A stretch of 64,000 nucleotides of DNA from Methanomassiliicoccus sp. Lineage in GTDB: Archaea; Thermoplasmatota; Thermoplasmata; Methanomassiliicoccales; Methanomassiliicoccaceae. Made by a program: the position numbers and the translations under genes. The DNA lies in assembly GCA_033485155.1 (NCBI GenBank), contig JAWQJJ010000006.1:1-64000 (forward strand), written 5' to 3'. Positions within the stretch are counted from its first letter, which is position 1. Each line of letters opens with the position of its first letter. Positions 1 through 8,518 of this stretch are shown here, one piece after another. A model generated the notes under the pieces. The model was given only the letters and a program-made list of their open reading frames with translations, was not told where the DNA came from and did not search any database.

Positions 1-1
1 G

Positions 2-127
2 GAGAGGAGCGGCACCTCGGGAGAGTCCACTCACGAGAAGCTGTCGGAGGCCGGTCGCAAGGGAGCGGAGGCCCAGCCGACGGAGGCCAAGCGCAAGGGA
101 GGAGAACACTCTCACAAGAACGATTGA
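2..127 (+). CDS. C-terminal end of a KGG-repeat stress protein (partial)
   Basis: An open frame runs in from the left edge and stops at TGA 125-127, giving about 41 residues. The tail is very hydrophilic and holds two copies of a short unit built on A-G/A-x-R-K-G (AGRKGAEAQ, then AKRKGGE), resembling the KGG repeats of GsiB/Con-10 stress proteins. The N-terminus lies outside the window, so length and start cannot be judged. Bacterial family members are induced by stress and desiccation; a similar role here is inference. A T-tract follows the stop. Confidence 0.5.
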   Translation, partial: ERSGTSGESTHEKLSEAGRKGAEAQPTEAKRKGGEHSHKND

Positions 128-160
128 GGCAGCCAAAGTTCCTCACCTTAAACCCGTTCC

Positions 161-167
161 TTTTTTT
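161..167 (+). terminator. T-tract terminator after KGG protein
   Basis: Seven consecutive T residues lie about 35 nt after the stop of the KGG-repeat gene. Archaeal RNA polymerase terminates readily at such U-runs. No hairpin is needed and none is obvious. Confidence 0.4.
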
Positions 168-319
168 AGCTATAATATTTTTGTACGTCGATAACCTCAT
201 CCAAAGTCCTTTCCTAAGTGATCCATTGAATGAAGTCCAGAAAGGATGAAGTTCAAACCTGACAGGCGTTCAGAACAGGATTATGATAAGGGGTTTAAGG
301 GACCAGCGTGATGTAATAT

Positions 320-508
320 TCATGGTTCGTTCGGCTTTCCTTCCTCGCAGCCCTTTTCCTGCATCTTATGCTTATTCTCCATCCACATTTCCTTCATCTT
401 ATGCATGCGCATATTCCTCATTATGTTCCCAGAGACCATGGCGGAAACGGTCGCCGCCACCCATACTACCCACAGCATCATGATGTACATCTTGAGCATC
501 TTCAGCAT
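320..508 (-). CDS. Small membrane protein, 62 aa
   Basis: Chosen start is the ATG at 508 because GAGGGG sits 5 nt upstream; the frame is open to 628 but lacks a site there. The protein starts with a short basic stretch, has one hydrophobic segment (about residues 8-28, MMLWVVWVAATVSAM), then a Met-, Lys- and Glu-rich polar tail of about 30 residues. It looks like a single-span membrane protein with a charged tail. I do not recognise the family. The Met-rich tail might suggest metal or redox sensitivity, but nothing shows this. It has no close operon partner. Confidence 0.45.
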   Translation of the reverse strand: MLKMLKMYIMMLWVVWVAATVSAMVSGNIMRNMRMHKMKEMWMENKHKMQEKGCEEGKPNEP

Positions 509-754
509 ACTTGCCCCTCGTTTACGACCTATAGTGGGGAGTTGATATTCTTTTTGCGCTACTATGGCGTAACATGCGTCTCGCTCTTCAAGAACACGTT
601 CTCTGAATGCCGAGTACATGAATACCAATATCTCAATAATATCGCCATCTAGGAGAAGCTAAGAAGGAGCTTGGCCGAAGCGATCGAGAAGTGAGTCACT
701 CCTTCCTTTAATCATGTGGAGTGAGGATTAACCGTTCTTTGATCCCTGGAGAGC

Positions 755-1015
755 TCAATCCTCCTCTCCGCGGATGGTCCCGATCTCTTCCTTCGAGACC
801 TTATCTCGGATGGTGGCCTCCTTTCTCCTCTCGGTAACGAACCTGATGTTTGGCGCCGTATTCGAATATGTATTACCTAGCTCGTCAACAAGCTCCGCCC
901 TATTATCCAAACGGTTGATGCTCCTACTGGCTTCCTCAGGCGTCTCAAAGTCCCTCGTTCCGAAGTATTCCGAGCTCATACGAATCGGGGTCATTCGCTC
1001 ATCTCTCTTGGCCAT
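755..1015 (-). CDS. Hypothetical small soluble protein, 86 aa
   Basis: A hydrophilic 86-residue frame lies 63 nt downstream of the MFS gene on the same strand, so the two may be co-transcribed. No membrane segment, cysteine cluster or known motif is visible; the C-terminal half is charged and probably helical. No clear Shine-Dalgarno precedes the ATG at 1015, and internal Met codons at residues 8 and 13 are possible starts. Family not recognised. Some risk remains that it is not expressed. Confidence 0.45.
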   Translation of the reverse strand: MAKRDERMTPIRMSSEYFGTRDFETPEEASRSINRLDNRAELVDELGNTYSNTAPNIRFVTERRKEATIRDKVSKEEIGTIRGEED

Positions 1016-1078
1016 GCCGACCGCATCCGTATTTGTACCTGTTCCTGAGGTGGGGTGATCGTTGAGTATGGGTGGATC

Positions 1079-2344
1079 TCAGACCTCAGACGGCGCGGTC
1101 GGTTCAGATGGCTTTGCCATCTGAGCCATTTCCTCAATTCGCATCAAAGCCGGAACGAAGAACGATCCTACGCCAACCACCAGGAGAGATGATCCGGCGA
1201 GCAGATACCAAAGCTCCACGCCCATTGTATCTGAAAGAGGTCCAGCGATCACCAGGCTCAGGGGGGTCATGATGGTGACCCCGCTGATGATTATGGAAAA
1301 TATTCGGCCTTGCATCTCCGGAGGTACGCCCGTCTGCATGATGGCTAAAACTGAAGCGTTGATGATGGGAAACATCATGCCGACCACGAGCAGGAGGCCA
1401 AGGGCCATCATCAGGCCGGAAGCCGGGGTCAGGCCCACCAGGAGGATGCCGGCTCCGACCACCGAGATGCCGACGAGTACCGTCACAATGCGCTTCTTGA
1501 AGCCTCCCCACACTCCCATGAGCACGCCCCCAATGATCATCCCGATACCGGCCATCGACTCCATGGACGCGTACTCCATCGCACCTCCGCCAAAGTGATT
1601 TACTGCCATGATGGGCAGTAGGGAGAAGGTAGGCGATATCAGGAAGTTGACGACCATGAACACCGCCAACAAGCTTATCACCCCGGGCCACGACCGCAAG
1701 AATCCGGCAGCTTCCTTGAGGTCCTCCTTCATGGAGGTCTTCGGCCCCGGCCTTCTTTCTGGTTGAGGGATGGACACGACCATAAGGGTCCCTATTGCCA
1801 GGACGGTGGTCGCAATGTCGGCGATGAGGACGTCCCCGACAGGAAGCATCGCGATCAGCACCGCGCCCAGAGGGGGCGCGAATATAGTGGCGACACCACG
1901 GACCGACTCGTTCAGTCCATTTACCTTAGTAAGGAACTTCTCAGGCACCATCATGGTGGTGGAGGCTTGGAAGGCTGGCCACAGGAACCCGGCGAACGAT
2001 GATCGAATGAATATCATGACATAGATGACCCAAACCTCGGCCAGATCTAGGGTGAAGATGATCACTAGCATGGTGGTCAGAGCCGCGATGCCAATATTGG
2101 CGAATATCATGACCCGACGACGGTTCCATCTGTCCAACTTCGTCCCGGCAAGTGGAGTAATGATTATTTGTGGCAGTAGGGCCATTATCATTCCGAAGGC
2201 CAGGACGGTGGCGGAATGGGTCTGCATGGTTAGCCACCATACCAGGGTGAACTGGACCAGCTCCGCGCCGAAGAAGGAGCAGGCCTGCCCTGTCCACATG
2301 GTCACAAATCGCCTAACCCACTTGCTATTCTCGTCCACTGCCAT
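1079..2344 (-). CDS. MFS efflux transporter
   Basis: This 421-residue protein has about 12 hydrophobic segments and the layout of the major facilitator superfamily. Between TM2 and TM3 the loop carries the MFS signature in the form G-x-x-x-D-R-W-N-R-R-R (about residues 67-77). It most resembles the MFS_3/EntS-like group of 12-TM exporters, which expel drugs or siderophores by proton antiport; the substrate here is unknown. AGGAAG lies 7 nt before the ATG at 2344. The gene reads away from the thiamine operon and may be co-transcribed with the small gene at 755-1015. Confidence 0.85.
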   Translation of the reverse strand: MAVDENSKWVRRFVTMWTGQACSFFGAELVQFTLVWWLTMQTHSATVLAFGMIMALLPQIIITPLAGTKLDRWNRRRVMIFANIGIAALTTMLVIIFTLDLAEVWVIYVMIFIRSSFAGFLWPAFQASTTMMVPEKFLTKVNGLNESVRGVATIFAPPLGAVLIAMLPVGDVLIADIATTVLAIGTLMVVSIPQPERRPGPKTSMKEDLKEAAGFLRSWPGVISLLAVFMVVNFLISPTFSLLPIMAVNHFGGGAMEYASMESMAGIGMIIGGVLMGVWGGFKKRIVTVLVGISVVGAGILLVGLTPASGLMMALGLLLVVGMMFPIINASVLAIMQTGVPPEMQGRIFSIIISGVTIMTPLSLVIAGPLSDTMGVELWYLLAGSSLLVVGVGSFFVPALMRIEEMAQMAKPSEPTAPSEV

Positions 2345-2808
2345 AGCTGACTTCCTAGCATCATGTAGAAAGATAAAGACTTACCTGATTGCTGGTAGTA
2401 AGAACGTCGCGCGGATCATGTGGGCTTCGCATCACCCGATCGACTAGCTGGACCTGTATTGACTGTTGGCAGTCTACCGTTTCGCTGAAGAGCTCAAATT
2501 ATTCCTCACAGACGATGATCCCAAATGGTCCCCCATCTCGCAGAACCATAGTTCTATCCTATTATCTAAACAAACAGAATCGAGCTAGAGATCCTGCCTC
2601 CAGTTCAAATATCAAAGGGGCATTATCGCTACCAATATTTCGGCAGATATCGCAGACATCGGTAGGCGCGCGAGACAATCAAAGTAAAATGCCAGCGCAC
2701 CACCGAAAAAGGGGAGAACGGCTCCAGGGATGGTTAACGGGTGCGTTGCGCCCCTGAACCGATGAAGTTGGAACTGGTAAGAAAAAAATCGATGCAGGGC
2801 CGAAATGG
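2345..2808. other. Intergenic region between MFS gene and thiamine operon
   Basis: No convincing gene is seen. It must hold the divergent promoters of the MFS gene and of the thiamine operon. AT-rich stretches occur near 2560-2590 and 2780-2790, but no unambiguous TATA box stands out. Confidence 0.4.
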
Positions 2809-2916
2809 CGTAAATGGGTGCCTGTTTGCAGATAAGCAAACCAAATGCGTATCGACCGCAGGGCTGAGAACACACCATTAGAACTTGATCTGGGTAATGC
2901 CAGCGGAAGGATGAAG
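2809..2916 (+). promoter_or_regulatory. TPP (THI-element) riboswitch in front of thiM
   Basis: The stretch has the conserved blocks of the thiamine pyrophosphate riboswitch in the right order: GGGTGCC at 2816-2822, CTGAGA at 2864-2869, an ACC block near 2873, and the long 3' block 2884-2910, close to the consensus CTGATCTGGATAATGCCAGCG. AATGG (2812-2816) can pair with CCATT (2875-2879) as P2. CCTG (2821) can pair with CAGG (2859) as P3, and a side hairpin GTTTGC-AGATAA-GCAAAC (2824-2841) enlarges P3. A P1 stem is not obvious. The element ends in GGAAGG, the likely ribosome binding site for the ATG at 2917, so ligand binding probably blocks translation. Confidence 0.9.
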
Positions 2917-3759
2917 ATGAAATCAATCAATAAAAAAGACGTTCAAGATCAGATGATCCAGGCAGTGGAAATCGTAAGAAAACAAAATCCGATGGTGGGG
3001 TCGATTACGAACGCCGTCACCATCAACTTCGTGGCCAATGCGCAACTTGCCGTCGGAGGGTCCGCCGCCATGGTCTACCTGCCCGATGAGGGTGAGTTCC
3101 TCGCGAGAGCAAGCGGTGCCACCTATGTGAACGCGGGTACTCTGTTGCCGGTCTACGAACAGACCCTGCCCCGTACGGTCAAGGCCCTACATGAATTAGG
3201 GAAACCATGGGTCCTGGATCCGGTCGCGGTCGGCATCGGTTCACTTAGAACGGACCTGTTGCGGCAATTCAGGGAGTTCAAGCCTACCGTCATCAGGGGG
3301 AACGCTTCGGAAATTCTCGCGCTGGCCGGCCTATGGGGGCTGGACGGCGGGACCGACGGATCTCATGTTCGTGGCGTCGATTCTACCGATTCGGTGATCG
3401 CCGCAAAGGCCGCGGCCGTGGCTCTGGCGAAGTGGACGGGCGGGGCCGTTGCCGTTTCCGGCGAGACGGATCTGGTAACAGATGGCTCCGTCATAGCCCT
3501 TTCTCATGGAGGATCTCACTTCATGAACAAGATCACCGGGTCGGGTTGTTCGTTGGGCGGTGTAGTCGCCGTTTATGCGGCTGTAGCTTCGCCGTTCATC
3601 GCAGCGCTCACCGCTACAGCGATGTACAATGTGGCGGGGGCCAGGGCCGAAGGTCGAGCGGATGGCCCCGGAAGTTTTCAGGTGGCATTCCTCGACGAAC
3701 TGTACAAGGCTACCGCGGCAGATGTTGCTCAAAGCTCATTTGAGATCGAGGAAGTGTGA
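2917..3759 (+). CDS. thiM: Hydroxyethylthiazole kinase ThiM
   Basis: ThiM phosphorylates 4-methyl-5-(2-hydroxyethyl)thiazole with ATP in thiamine salvage. The protein shows the family pattern: a substrate pocket around residues 25-50, D-P-V at 101-103, R-G-N-A at 127-130, G-E-T-D at 182-185 and T-G-S-G-C-S-L-G-G at 207-215, with the conserved Cys at 211. Start choice: the frame is open from 2845, but that part is riboswitch RNA. The ATG at 2917 is 6 nt after GGAAGG, giving 280 aa, which suits the family; ATG 2911 is the alternative. It is the first gene of a three-gene thiamine operon and is followed 3 nt later by a thiamine-binding protein. Confidence 0.93.
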   Translation: MKSINKKDVQDQMIQAVEIVRKQNPMVGSITNAVTINFVANAQLAVGGSAAMVYLPDEGEFLARASGATYVNAGTLLPVYEQTLPRTVKALHELGKPWVLDPVAVGIGSLRTDLLRQFREFKPTVIRGNASEILALAGLWGLDGGTDGSHVRGVDSTDSVIAAKAAAVALAKWTGGAVAVSGETDLVTDGSVIALSHGGSHFMNKITGSGCSLGGVVAVYAAVASPFIAALTATAMYNVAGARAEGRADGPGSFQVAFLDELYKATAADVAQSSFEIEEV

Positions 3760-3762
3760 TCT

Positions 3763-4086
3763 ATGAACACGCTTGTTGCTATCGCCATCACCCCTTGTGG
3801 CATAGGTGATGAGCTCGCGCCTGAAGTGGCTGAGGTCGTGCGAATAATAAGATCCTCAGGGTTGCCGAATCGCACGACCTCCATGTTCACGGAGATCGAA
3901 GGCGAGTGGGATGATGTGATGAAGGTCGTGAAAGACGCAACGTTCATCCTCGCCAACAAAGGGATCCGCACGGAGGTTGTACTGAAAGCCGATGTGCGCC
4001 CCGGATTCGCGGACATGATCCATGCCAAAGTGGAGAAAGTGAACGACATCCTGAACGGACAAAACGAACATGAGAGAAAAATTTGA
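3763..4086 (+). CDS. Thiamine-binding protein, MTH1187/YkoF-like (DUF77)
   Basis: The 107-residue protein starts with a beta strand and carries the I-T-P-x-G pattern and helix/strand layout of the small ferredoxin-like-fold DUF77 family (MTH1187, YkoF half-domain), members of which bind thiamine or its hydroxymethylpyrimidine part. It probably works in the cytoplasm as an oligomer, perhaps buffering or delivering thiamine. It lies 3 nt after thiM and overlaps thiE by 17 nt, so the three genes are almost certainly co-translated under the riboswitch. Exact ligand is inferred from family and context. Confidence 0.8.
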   Translation: MNTLVAIAITPCGIGDELAPEVAEVVRIIRSSGLPNRTTSMFTEIEGEWDDVMKVVKDATFILANKGIRTEVVLKADVRPGFADMIHAKVEKVNDILNGQNEHERKI

Positions 4087-4774
4087 CATATCCGCATACT
4101 TCGTGGTCGGACCCGAGAACACCAAAGGACGGCCCGTTCGTCAGATCATCAAAGATGTGATCGAGGCCGGATTCACCTGCGTGCAGATACGGTCGAAAAC
4201 AGCCTCGGCTCGTGAATTGATCAAGCTGACCCATGAGGCTTCTGACGTGATCGCTGAGCTCGGCAGGTCAGATGAAGTAACCTTACTGGTGGACGACCGC
4301 CTCGATGTTATTCTGGCGGCAAGAAAGCAGGGGGCAAAGGTGGATGGAATACATGTCGGACAATCTGATATCCCGGTGGAGATCTGTCGGGAGTACCTGG
4401 GTGACGACTCGGTCATCGGCCTCTCGGCCAGAACCAGCGAGCTATTTGATTACATCAGAACGGTGGATGTCAGTCAGATAGATTATTTTGGTGCTGGGCC
4501 GCTGCATGAGACAAGCACGAAACCGGATTGTGGGATGGGTCCGAACGGTAAGGTGATCACCAGGAGCTTCGCCGAAGTCGCTGAACTGGCTAGGCTTAGT
4601 CCGGTCCCGGTCGTTGTCGGCGGCGGTGTCAAGCTTTCCGACATACCTCCGCTCGCAAGAACGGGGGCCGATGGTTTCTTTGTGGTGTCAGCGGTGGCTG
4701 AGGCCGATGATCCAAAGGCAGAGGCAATTAGGCTGGTTGAGGAATGGAAAACGAATAGGGTTCGGTCACGGTGA
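4070..4774 (+). CDS. thiE: Thiamine-phosphate synthase ThiE
   Basis: ThiE joins HMP-pyrophosphate with thiazole phosphate to give thiamine phosphate. This 234-residue TIM barrel shows the family landmarks: V-Q-I-R-S-K at 38-43, V-D-D-R at 74-77, D-G-I-H-V-G-Q-S-D at 92-100, G-L-S-A at 117-120 and G-P-L-H-E-T-S-T-K at 143-151 for pyrophosphate and pyrimidine binding, plus a G-G-G motif at 184-186. It overlaps the end of the thiamine-binding gene by 17 nt, so translation is probably coupled. No separate thiD is present here; HMP phosphate kinase must be encoded elsewhere or may be fused to another protein. Confidence 0.92.
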   Translation: MREKFDISAYFVVGPENTKGRPVRQIIKDVIEAGFTCVQIRSKTASARELIKLTHEASDVIAELGRSDEVTLLVDDRLDVILAARKQGAKVDGIHVGQSDIPVEICREYLGDDSVIGLSARTSELFDYIRTVDVSQIDYFGAGPLHETSTKPDCGMGPNGKVITRSFAEVAELARLSPVPVVVGGGVKLSDIPPLARTGADGFFVVSAVAEADDPKAEAIRLVEEWKTNRVRSR

Positions 4775-5476
4775 TCAAATGCACCTGGGTGTTGTGTGGA
4801 TGAGCACCCTCGTCGCGATGCCGCTTTGAATGTGCAGTACACGTAGTACGGCACACAAATATTTCATTAACTGATGTGACCGCCGATCATCAGTGTTTGT
4901 AGATCGCCTGAAGAATCGCTTCAAATCTGTTGTCGATTTGCCGTTTCTCTCTTCCAGAGCAGGGGGCCGCTTTGCTAATGTGCGCTCGTTGCTCCCTTCG
5001 CGGCCGTCTTACGTCTTGAACGCATCGGGAGAATAGACCCCTTTATTTCCACTCCAAATTACAGGAGTTGATAATGAGAATGATTGGATCGTTTTGGAAG
5101 AGACTCATGCTCCTGAGGGCATGGGACCGATAATGTCGGCTAGAGGAGCACGCCCATGGTGATCGAAAGATGAGATTGAAACCCAGCGGACGGTCGCGTA
5201 AGCCCTACGGGATAAGCGGTGGCAATTTTTCAGCAAAGCACATCAAACGCTAACAGCCTCGGTTCCGGCCGAACGATCAACGGATTGGGCACTCGAACAA
5301 GAGTGATGCTACGGACGACAGCACCAATCAATATCTCAACTAGATAGATTGCATATATGGGGGCCGTTAATCGGCGCATAGCTGCTAGAGGTCAGGCTTT
5401 AGCATTGATGTGAAATAATCTCGCTATCGGGAATGATTTTGGTTAGTCAATAAATAAATAACGACAATAATAAACA
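4775..5476. other. 700-nt intergenic region with a hairpin
   Basis: No credible reading frame is seen on either strand. A 7-bp hairpin, CATGCTC-CTGA-GGGCATG, lies at 5106-5123 in a GC-balanced stretch (about 5090-5300) that could be a small RNA, but no family is recognised. AT-rich sequence near 5440-5475 must hold the hemerythrin promoter. Confidence 0.35.
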
Positions 5477-5890
5477 ATGGTTATGTCCTTGATGGAATGG
5501 TCCCAAGATTACAGTGTCAATGTCAAGGAGATTGATGAGCAGCACAAGAACCTCATTCGGATGATCAACGAACTCCATGATGCGATGGTTAAAGGGCAGG
5601 GTCGTTCTATGGTGGGGAAGATACTGAGCGACATGACAGAATATGCGAAGAAACACTTCGCCACCGAAGAGAGGTATATGAAAAAGTTCAATTATCCAGG
5701 ATATAACGCGCATCACCTCGAGCATGAACGATTCGTAGAGAAAGTATCTACGTTCAAGGACGATTTCGATGCTCATCGCCTTGACCTTACTATCGATGTG
5801 ATGAACTTCCTGTTCGATTGGCTCAAGAACCATATTCTGACCGTCGATAAGAAGTTCGGTCCGTTCTTCAATTACAACGGATTGACCTAG
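5477..5890 (+). CDS. Bacteriohemerythrin (O2/metal-binding)
   Basis: A 137-residue single-domain hemerythrin. The diiron ligands are all present with correct spacing: H23 (D-E-Q-H-K), H60 and E64 (H-F-A-T-E), H79 and H83 (H-H-L-E-H), H119 and D124 (H-I-L-T-V-D). Such proteins bind O2 or sense redox state and may protect an anaerobe from oxygen. There is no Shine-Dalgarno, so the mRNA is probably leaderless or has a very short leader; Met3 (ATG 5483) is an alternative start. It stands alone and ends in TAG. Confidence 0.92.
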   Translation: MVMSLMEWSQDYSVNVKEIDEQHKNLIRMINELHDAMVKGQGRSMVGKILSDMTEYAKKHFATEERYMKKFNYPGYNAHHLEHERFVEKVSTFKDDFDAHRLDLTIDVMNFLFDWLKNHILTVDKKFGPFFNYNGLT

Positions 5891-5943
5891 ATCAGTGACC
5901 ATTGGCCGTTCGGCCTTGTCATAGTCTAGCTCAGCTCATTATC

Positions 5944-5970
5944 CCAACGCTCAACACGGCCGAGCGTTGG
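5944..5970 (+). terminator. 9-bp hairpin after hemerythrin
   Basis: CCAACGCTC (5944-5952) and GAGCGTTGG (5962-5970) form a perfect 9-bp stem with a 9-nt loop, 54 nt after the hemerythrin stop. No T-run follows, so it may mark or protect a transcript end rather than act as a classic terminator. Confidence 0.45.
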
Positions 5971-6131
5971 AGTGAATTACTTCCAAGACCGAAGTTGATG
6001 AGCTCCCTTAGCGCGTCTGCTTTGTATTGCACCGCCCTTCATGGTAACTGTATCGGCACGAACAGTGTAAACAATGAATGAAAAGGCGCATGCGTGAACA
6101 GTAAATGGTGCTTTATTTTATTATATGATTA

Positions 6132-6141
6132 TTTATAAATA
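6132..6141 (+). promoter_or_regulatory. TATA box for the zinc-ribbon gene
   Basis: TTTATAAATA is centred about 27 nt before the ATG at 6164, the distance that in archaea places transcription start at or next to the start codon. There is no ribosome binding site, so the mRNA should be leaderless. Confidence 0.6.
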
Positions 6142-6163
6142 CTATACAAACCAATAATCGCTC

Positions 6164-6523
6164 ATGCAGTGCCCGACATGTTCAACCGAGTTTCCCGAAG
6201 GACACTTTTGTCCGAAGTGCGGAACCGCGATCCCTCAAGACGGAGTACAAAATGTGGCCTATGCTGTCAATCCTCCCGTTTACTATGCTCAACCGATGAT
6301 GAACCAACCCGGGCCGGAAAGGAATTGGGCAATCGCATCCATCGTATTGGGTGTCTGCAGCTTCCTCGTGTTGCCCATCATATTCACCCCTGCCGGAGTA
6401 ATATTTGGCGCTTTATCACTGTCCAAGAAGAGCCAGGGCAACAAACTTGCCTATGCAGGTATAACCCTATCCATATTGGGCCTCTTCGCATCGATCGTAG
6501 TGAATACAATACTACTGGGATGA
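6164..6523 (+). CDS. Zinc-ribbon / DUF4190-like membrane protein
   Basis: The 119-residue protein begins with a zinc ribbon, C-P-x-C at 3-6 and C-P-K-C at 16-19, followed by a Pro/Tyr/Met-rich linker of about 30 residues and two hydrophobic segments (about 55-82 and 92-118) separated by a short K-K-S-Q-G-N-K loop. The membrane part resembles DUF4190. Function is unknown; the ribbon is presumably cytoplasmic. The start is supported by a TATA box at leaderless spacing. A hairpin plus T-run terminator closes the gene. Confidence 0.75.
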   Translation: MQCPTCSTEFPEGHFCPKCGTAIPQDGVQNVAYAVNPPVYYAQPMMNQPGPERNWAIASIVLGVCSFLVLPIIFTPAGVIFGALSLSKKSQGNKLAYAGITLSILGLFASIVVNTILLG

Positions 6524-6582
6524 GGTTAAGGGTAACTCTCTGGCCTTACCGTTTGGATGAATAGTATCGGTGTCTGAGCGGT

Positions 6583-6603
6583 GCAAGGCCGCTTGCCTTT
6601 TTT
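6583..6603 (+). terminator. Hairpin plus T-run terminator
   Basis: GCAAG (6583-6587) and CTTGC (6592-6596) form a stem with loop GCCG, followed by a T6 run at 6598-6603. It lies 60 nt after the stop of the zinc-ribbon gene. Confidence 0.6.
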
Positions 6604-6880
6604 CGCTAATTATTTGGTGCCGCCCTCGCCATGGTCGCATATTCGAATCCTTTAATTATTAAATCTTCAACAGTGGCACAAGTCTTGTCTGCGAGAGAGG
6701 CTCAGGCCTCCTGTGTCGATGGCAATAGAAACACATGATGAACTCACAGAAGCGAAGATGTTTTCCTTTTATCTCTGCGTTGTCAGAGAGGTGGAAAAGC
6801 ATGCGACCATGTCGCCCAATCTATCGCATCGGGTCGCTCCCCGTACAAATGGATATGCAACAGGAAAATCAGACGGAAGC

Positions 6881-7477
6881 TCAGAGCCTTGCTTCCTGAA
6901 TAACGCACCAATTGTACAGCACGATGGTACTCCTGTATGTGTCCCTATTTTCAAGATCAAAGCATATCGCACCCTTGACACCCGGAGCATAGCGCATGGC
7001 ATACGAATTGCTCGAAGAATTTTCAAAATTGCCACTAGTGCCCGTATTATGTAGAACCAGCGACAATGCGTCCGATGGCCCACCGACAACAGCGATTGCC
7101 GTGTTATTTAGGAAGAACCGCACCAAGGCATCGGCCACATCCTTTGAGTTCTTGTCTCTGAGCCAACTGCCATCGATGAGCAGGATTTTAACCGAATGGA
7201 CGTCTTCCAATCTAGCCAGGTCGTTGGCGTACGATATGGTCGCCGTACTGGTGTTCAAAGCTCCCGAAATCTCTGAGGTTTTTTCCGAGATGCCGAGCAC
7301 AGCGATGGACAAGTTGGTGAACAGCGGCAGATCGTTAACACCGTTGGTCTGAATGTGATTGACCTCCCCTCTGTAAATATCGTTCGTCGACACCAGGATA
7401 AAAACGGTTCCTAACGATCCAGCCAGGAACATTATGGTCGCTATCGCCACAGCGGCTACAGATTCACCTCTATCCAT
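6881..7477 (-). CDS. Membrane-anchored exported protein of unknown function, 198 aa
   Basis: One strongly hydrophobic segment (about residues 8-29) follows a short polar N-terminus; the remaining 165 residues are soluble-looking and contain several N-x-S/T sequons, which fits an extracytoplasmic domain. The middle has an alternating strand/helix pattern (V-K-I-L-L-I-D-G, then A-I-A-V-V-G-G), suggesting an alpha/beta fold. I do not recognise the family. It stands alone, divergent from its neighbours. Confidence 0.6.
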   Translation of the reverse strand: MDRGESVAAVAIATIMFLAGSLGTVFILVSTNDIYRGEVNHIQTNGVNDLPLFTNLSIAVLGISEKTSEISGALNTSTATISYANDLARLEDVHSVKILLIDGSWLRDKNSKDVADALVRFFLNNTAIAVVGGPSDALSLVLHNTGTSGNFENSSSNSYAMRYAPGVKGAICFDLENRDTYRSTIVLYNWCVIQEARL

Positions 7478-7560
7478 CTCCCTTCCCCGACCTAACTATC
7501 GCCATTATTACATTTAATAATTCGTATAATGTGGCCACCAGTCTGATCAGGAACGAGTTG

Positions 7561-7842
7561 CTACCGATGCTGGAACCTTCCAAACACATGGTCAGTCAGA
7601 TAATTGACTAGTGCATTTCCAGCCAACCGTCGGTCAAAGCAACCGTGAATGTGTGTCGTGTAATGTCCAACCAGATGGGGAGAACTATCGTCCATAATCC
7701 ATTTGTATATCACATTTTTATCCTGGGTCGAACATGGCATCATTTCGAAGCCTAGAAAGCTTGGATCCAATGCTATGGTCTCCAGCCCACCATTGATGAA
7801 GTGGGGAAGATCAAGGTGGGCTGGAAGTAATATCATTTCCAA
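7561..7842 (-). CDS. Doubtful hypothetical protein, 93 aa
   Basis: A 93-residue open frame with mixed composition and no recognisable motif lies upstream of, and in the same direction as, the exported protein at 6881-7477. There is no clear ribosome binding site. The His- and aromatic-rich content reads a little like a real globular fragment, possibly the remnant of a larger gene, but chance is about as likely. Confidence 0.22.
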   Translation of the reverse strand: MEMILLPAHLDLPHFINGGLETIALDPSFLGFEMMPCSTQDKNVIYKWIMDDSSPHLVGHYTTHIHGCFDRRLAGNALVNYLTDHVFGRFQHR

Positions 7843-8077
7843 TGTGGGGTTGAGATGACTTCAAGAACGATGTCTTGATGATGGCATTATTTTTTAAGTG
7901 GATCGATTCTTGTCTTGAGTCCATATGTTCATCCAATAGGCGGAATATGTGCATGGGCCGCACATCAGAGTAGTGCAAGTCAGCAGCCTGGTTTCAGTCC
8001 TTTTAGACTATAATCTAAAGTCAATGCAACCCCCCATCAGGGAAATGGCACCCCAGGCACGGCTTTTCAGTGGGGGG

Positions 8078-8518
8078 TTAGGCCTTTCCGAAGAAGGCTC
8101 TCACCTTTCTGGTGCTCAGGTAGGCAAGGACGACGATCGGAACGAACGCCCCTATAATGCCGGCCTTGACCTCGTCCACCGATAGCTCCTGGCTTAGGGA
8201 GTAGATCATTGAAAGGACTATGTTGATAATGACAAGGACCACTCCGAATGACCACACCCAACCCCAACCTCTGAAGCAGCCTATCGCCATTATGAGGTCA
8301 ACAACCGCGACCAAGAAAACGATAAGGCCCAGGTAGGTCAGGAGTAGATTCCCTCCGATAACAAGCCAGAACGGTGCTTCCGTTCGTGATATGAATGGAA
8401 AATGAGCAATACCGGCCCATTGGAGATAACCTAGTGCTGCCACGAACGCAAGGGCCGCCATGATGAAGTACAGCGCTCCGACGATCGTCACCCCGGTCGG
8501 TCTGGACTTTGCGGGCAC
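8078..8518 (-). CDS. Four-TM membrane protein, 146 aa
   Basis: The protein has four hydrophobic segments (about residues 9-30, 48-70, 74-98 and 118-133) with short loops and ends in a basic R-K-V-R-A-F-F-G-K-A tail. The start is a GTG at 8518; no ribosome binding site is visible. It looks like one of the small integral membrane proteins common in archaea, without catalytic motifs. Family and function are not recognised. Confidence 0.65.
   Translation of the reverse strand: MPAKSRPTGVTIVGALYFIMAALAFVAALGYLQWAGIAHFPFISRTEAPFWLVIGGNLLLTYLGLIVFLVAVVDLIMAIGCFRGWGWVWSFGVVLVIINIVLSMIYSLSQELSVDEVKAGIIGAFVPIVVLAYLSTRKVRAFFGKA

Noticed and set aside
4775-5476. Possible structured RNA in the long gap after thiE
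   Set aside because: Only one short hairpin is visible and no conserved RNA family motif can be recognised; listed as intergenic.
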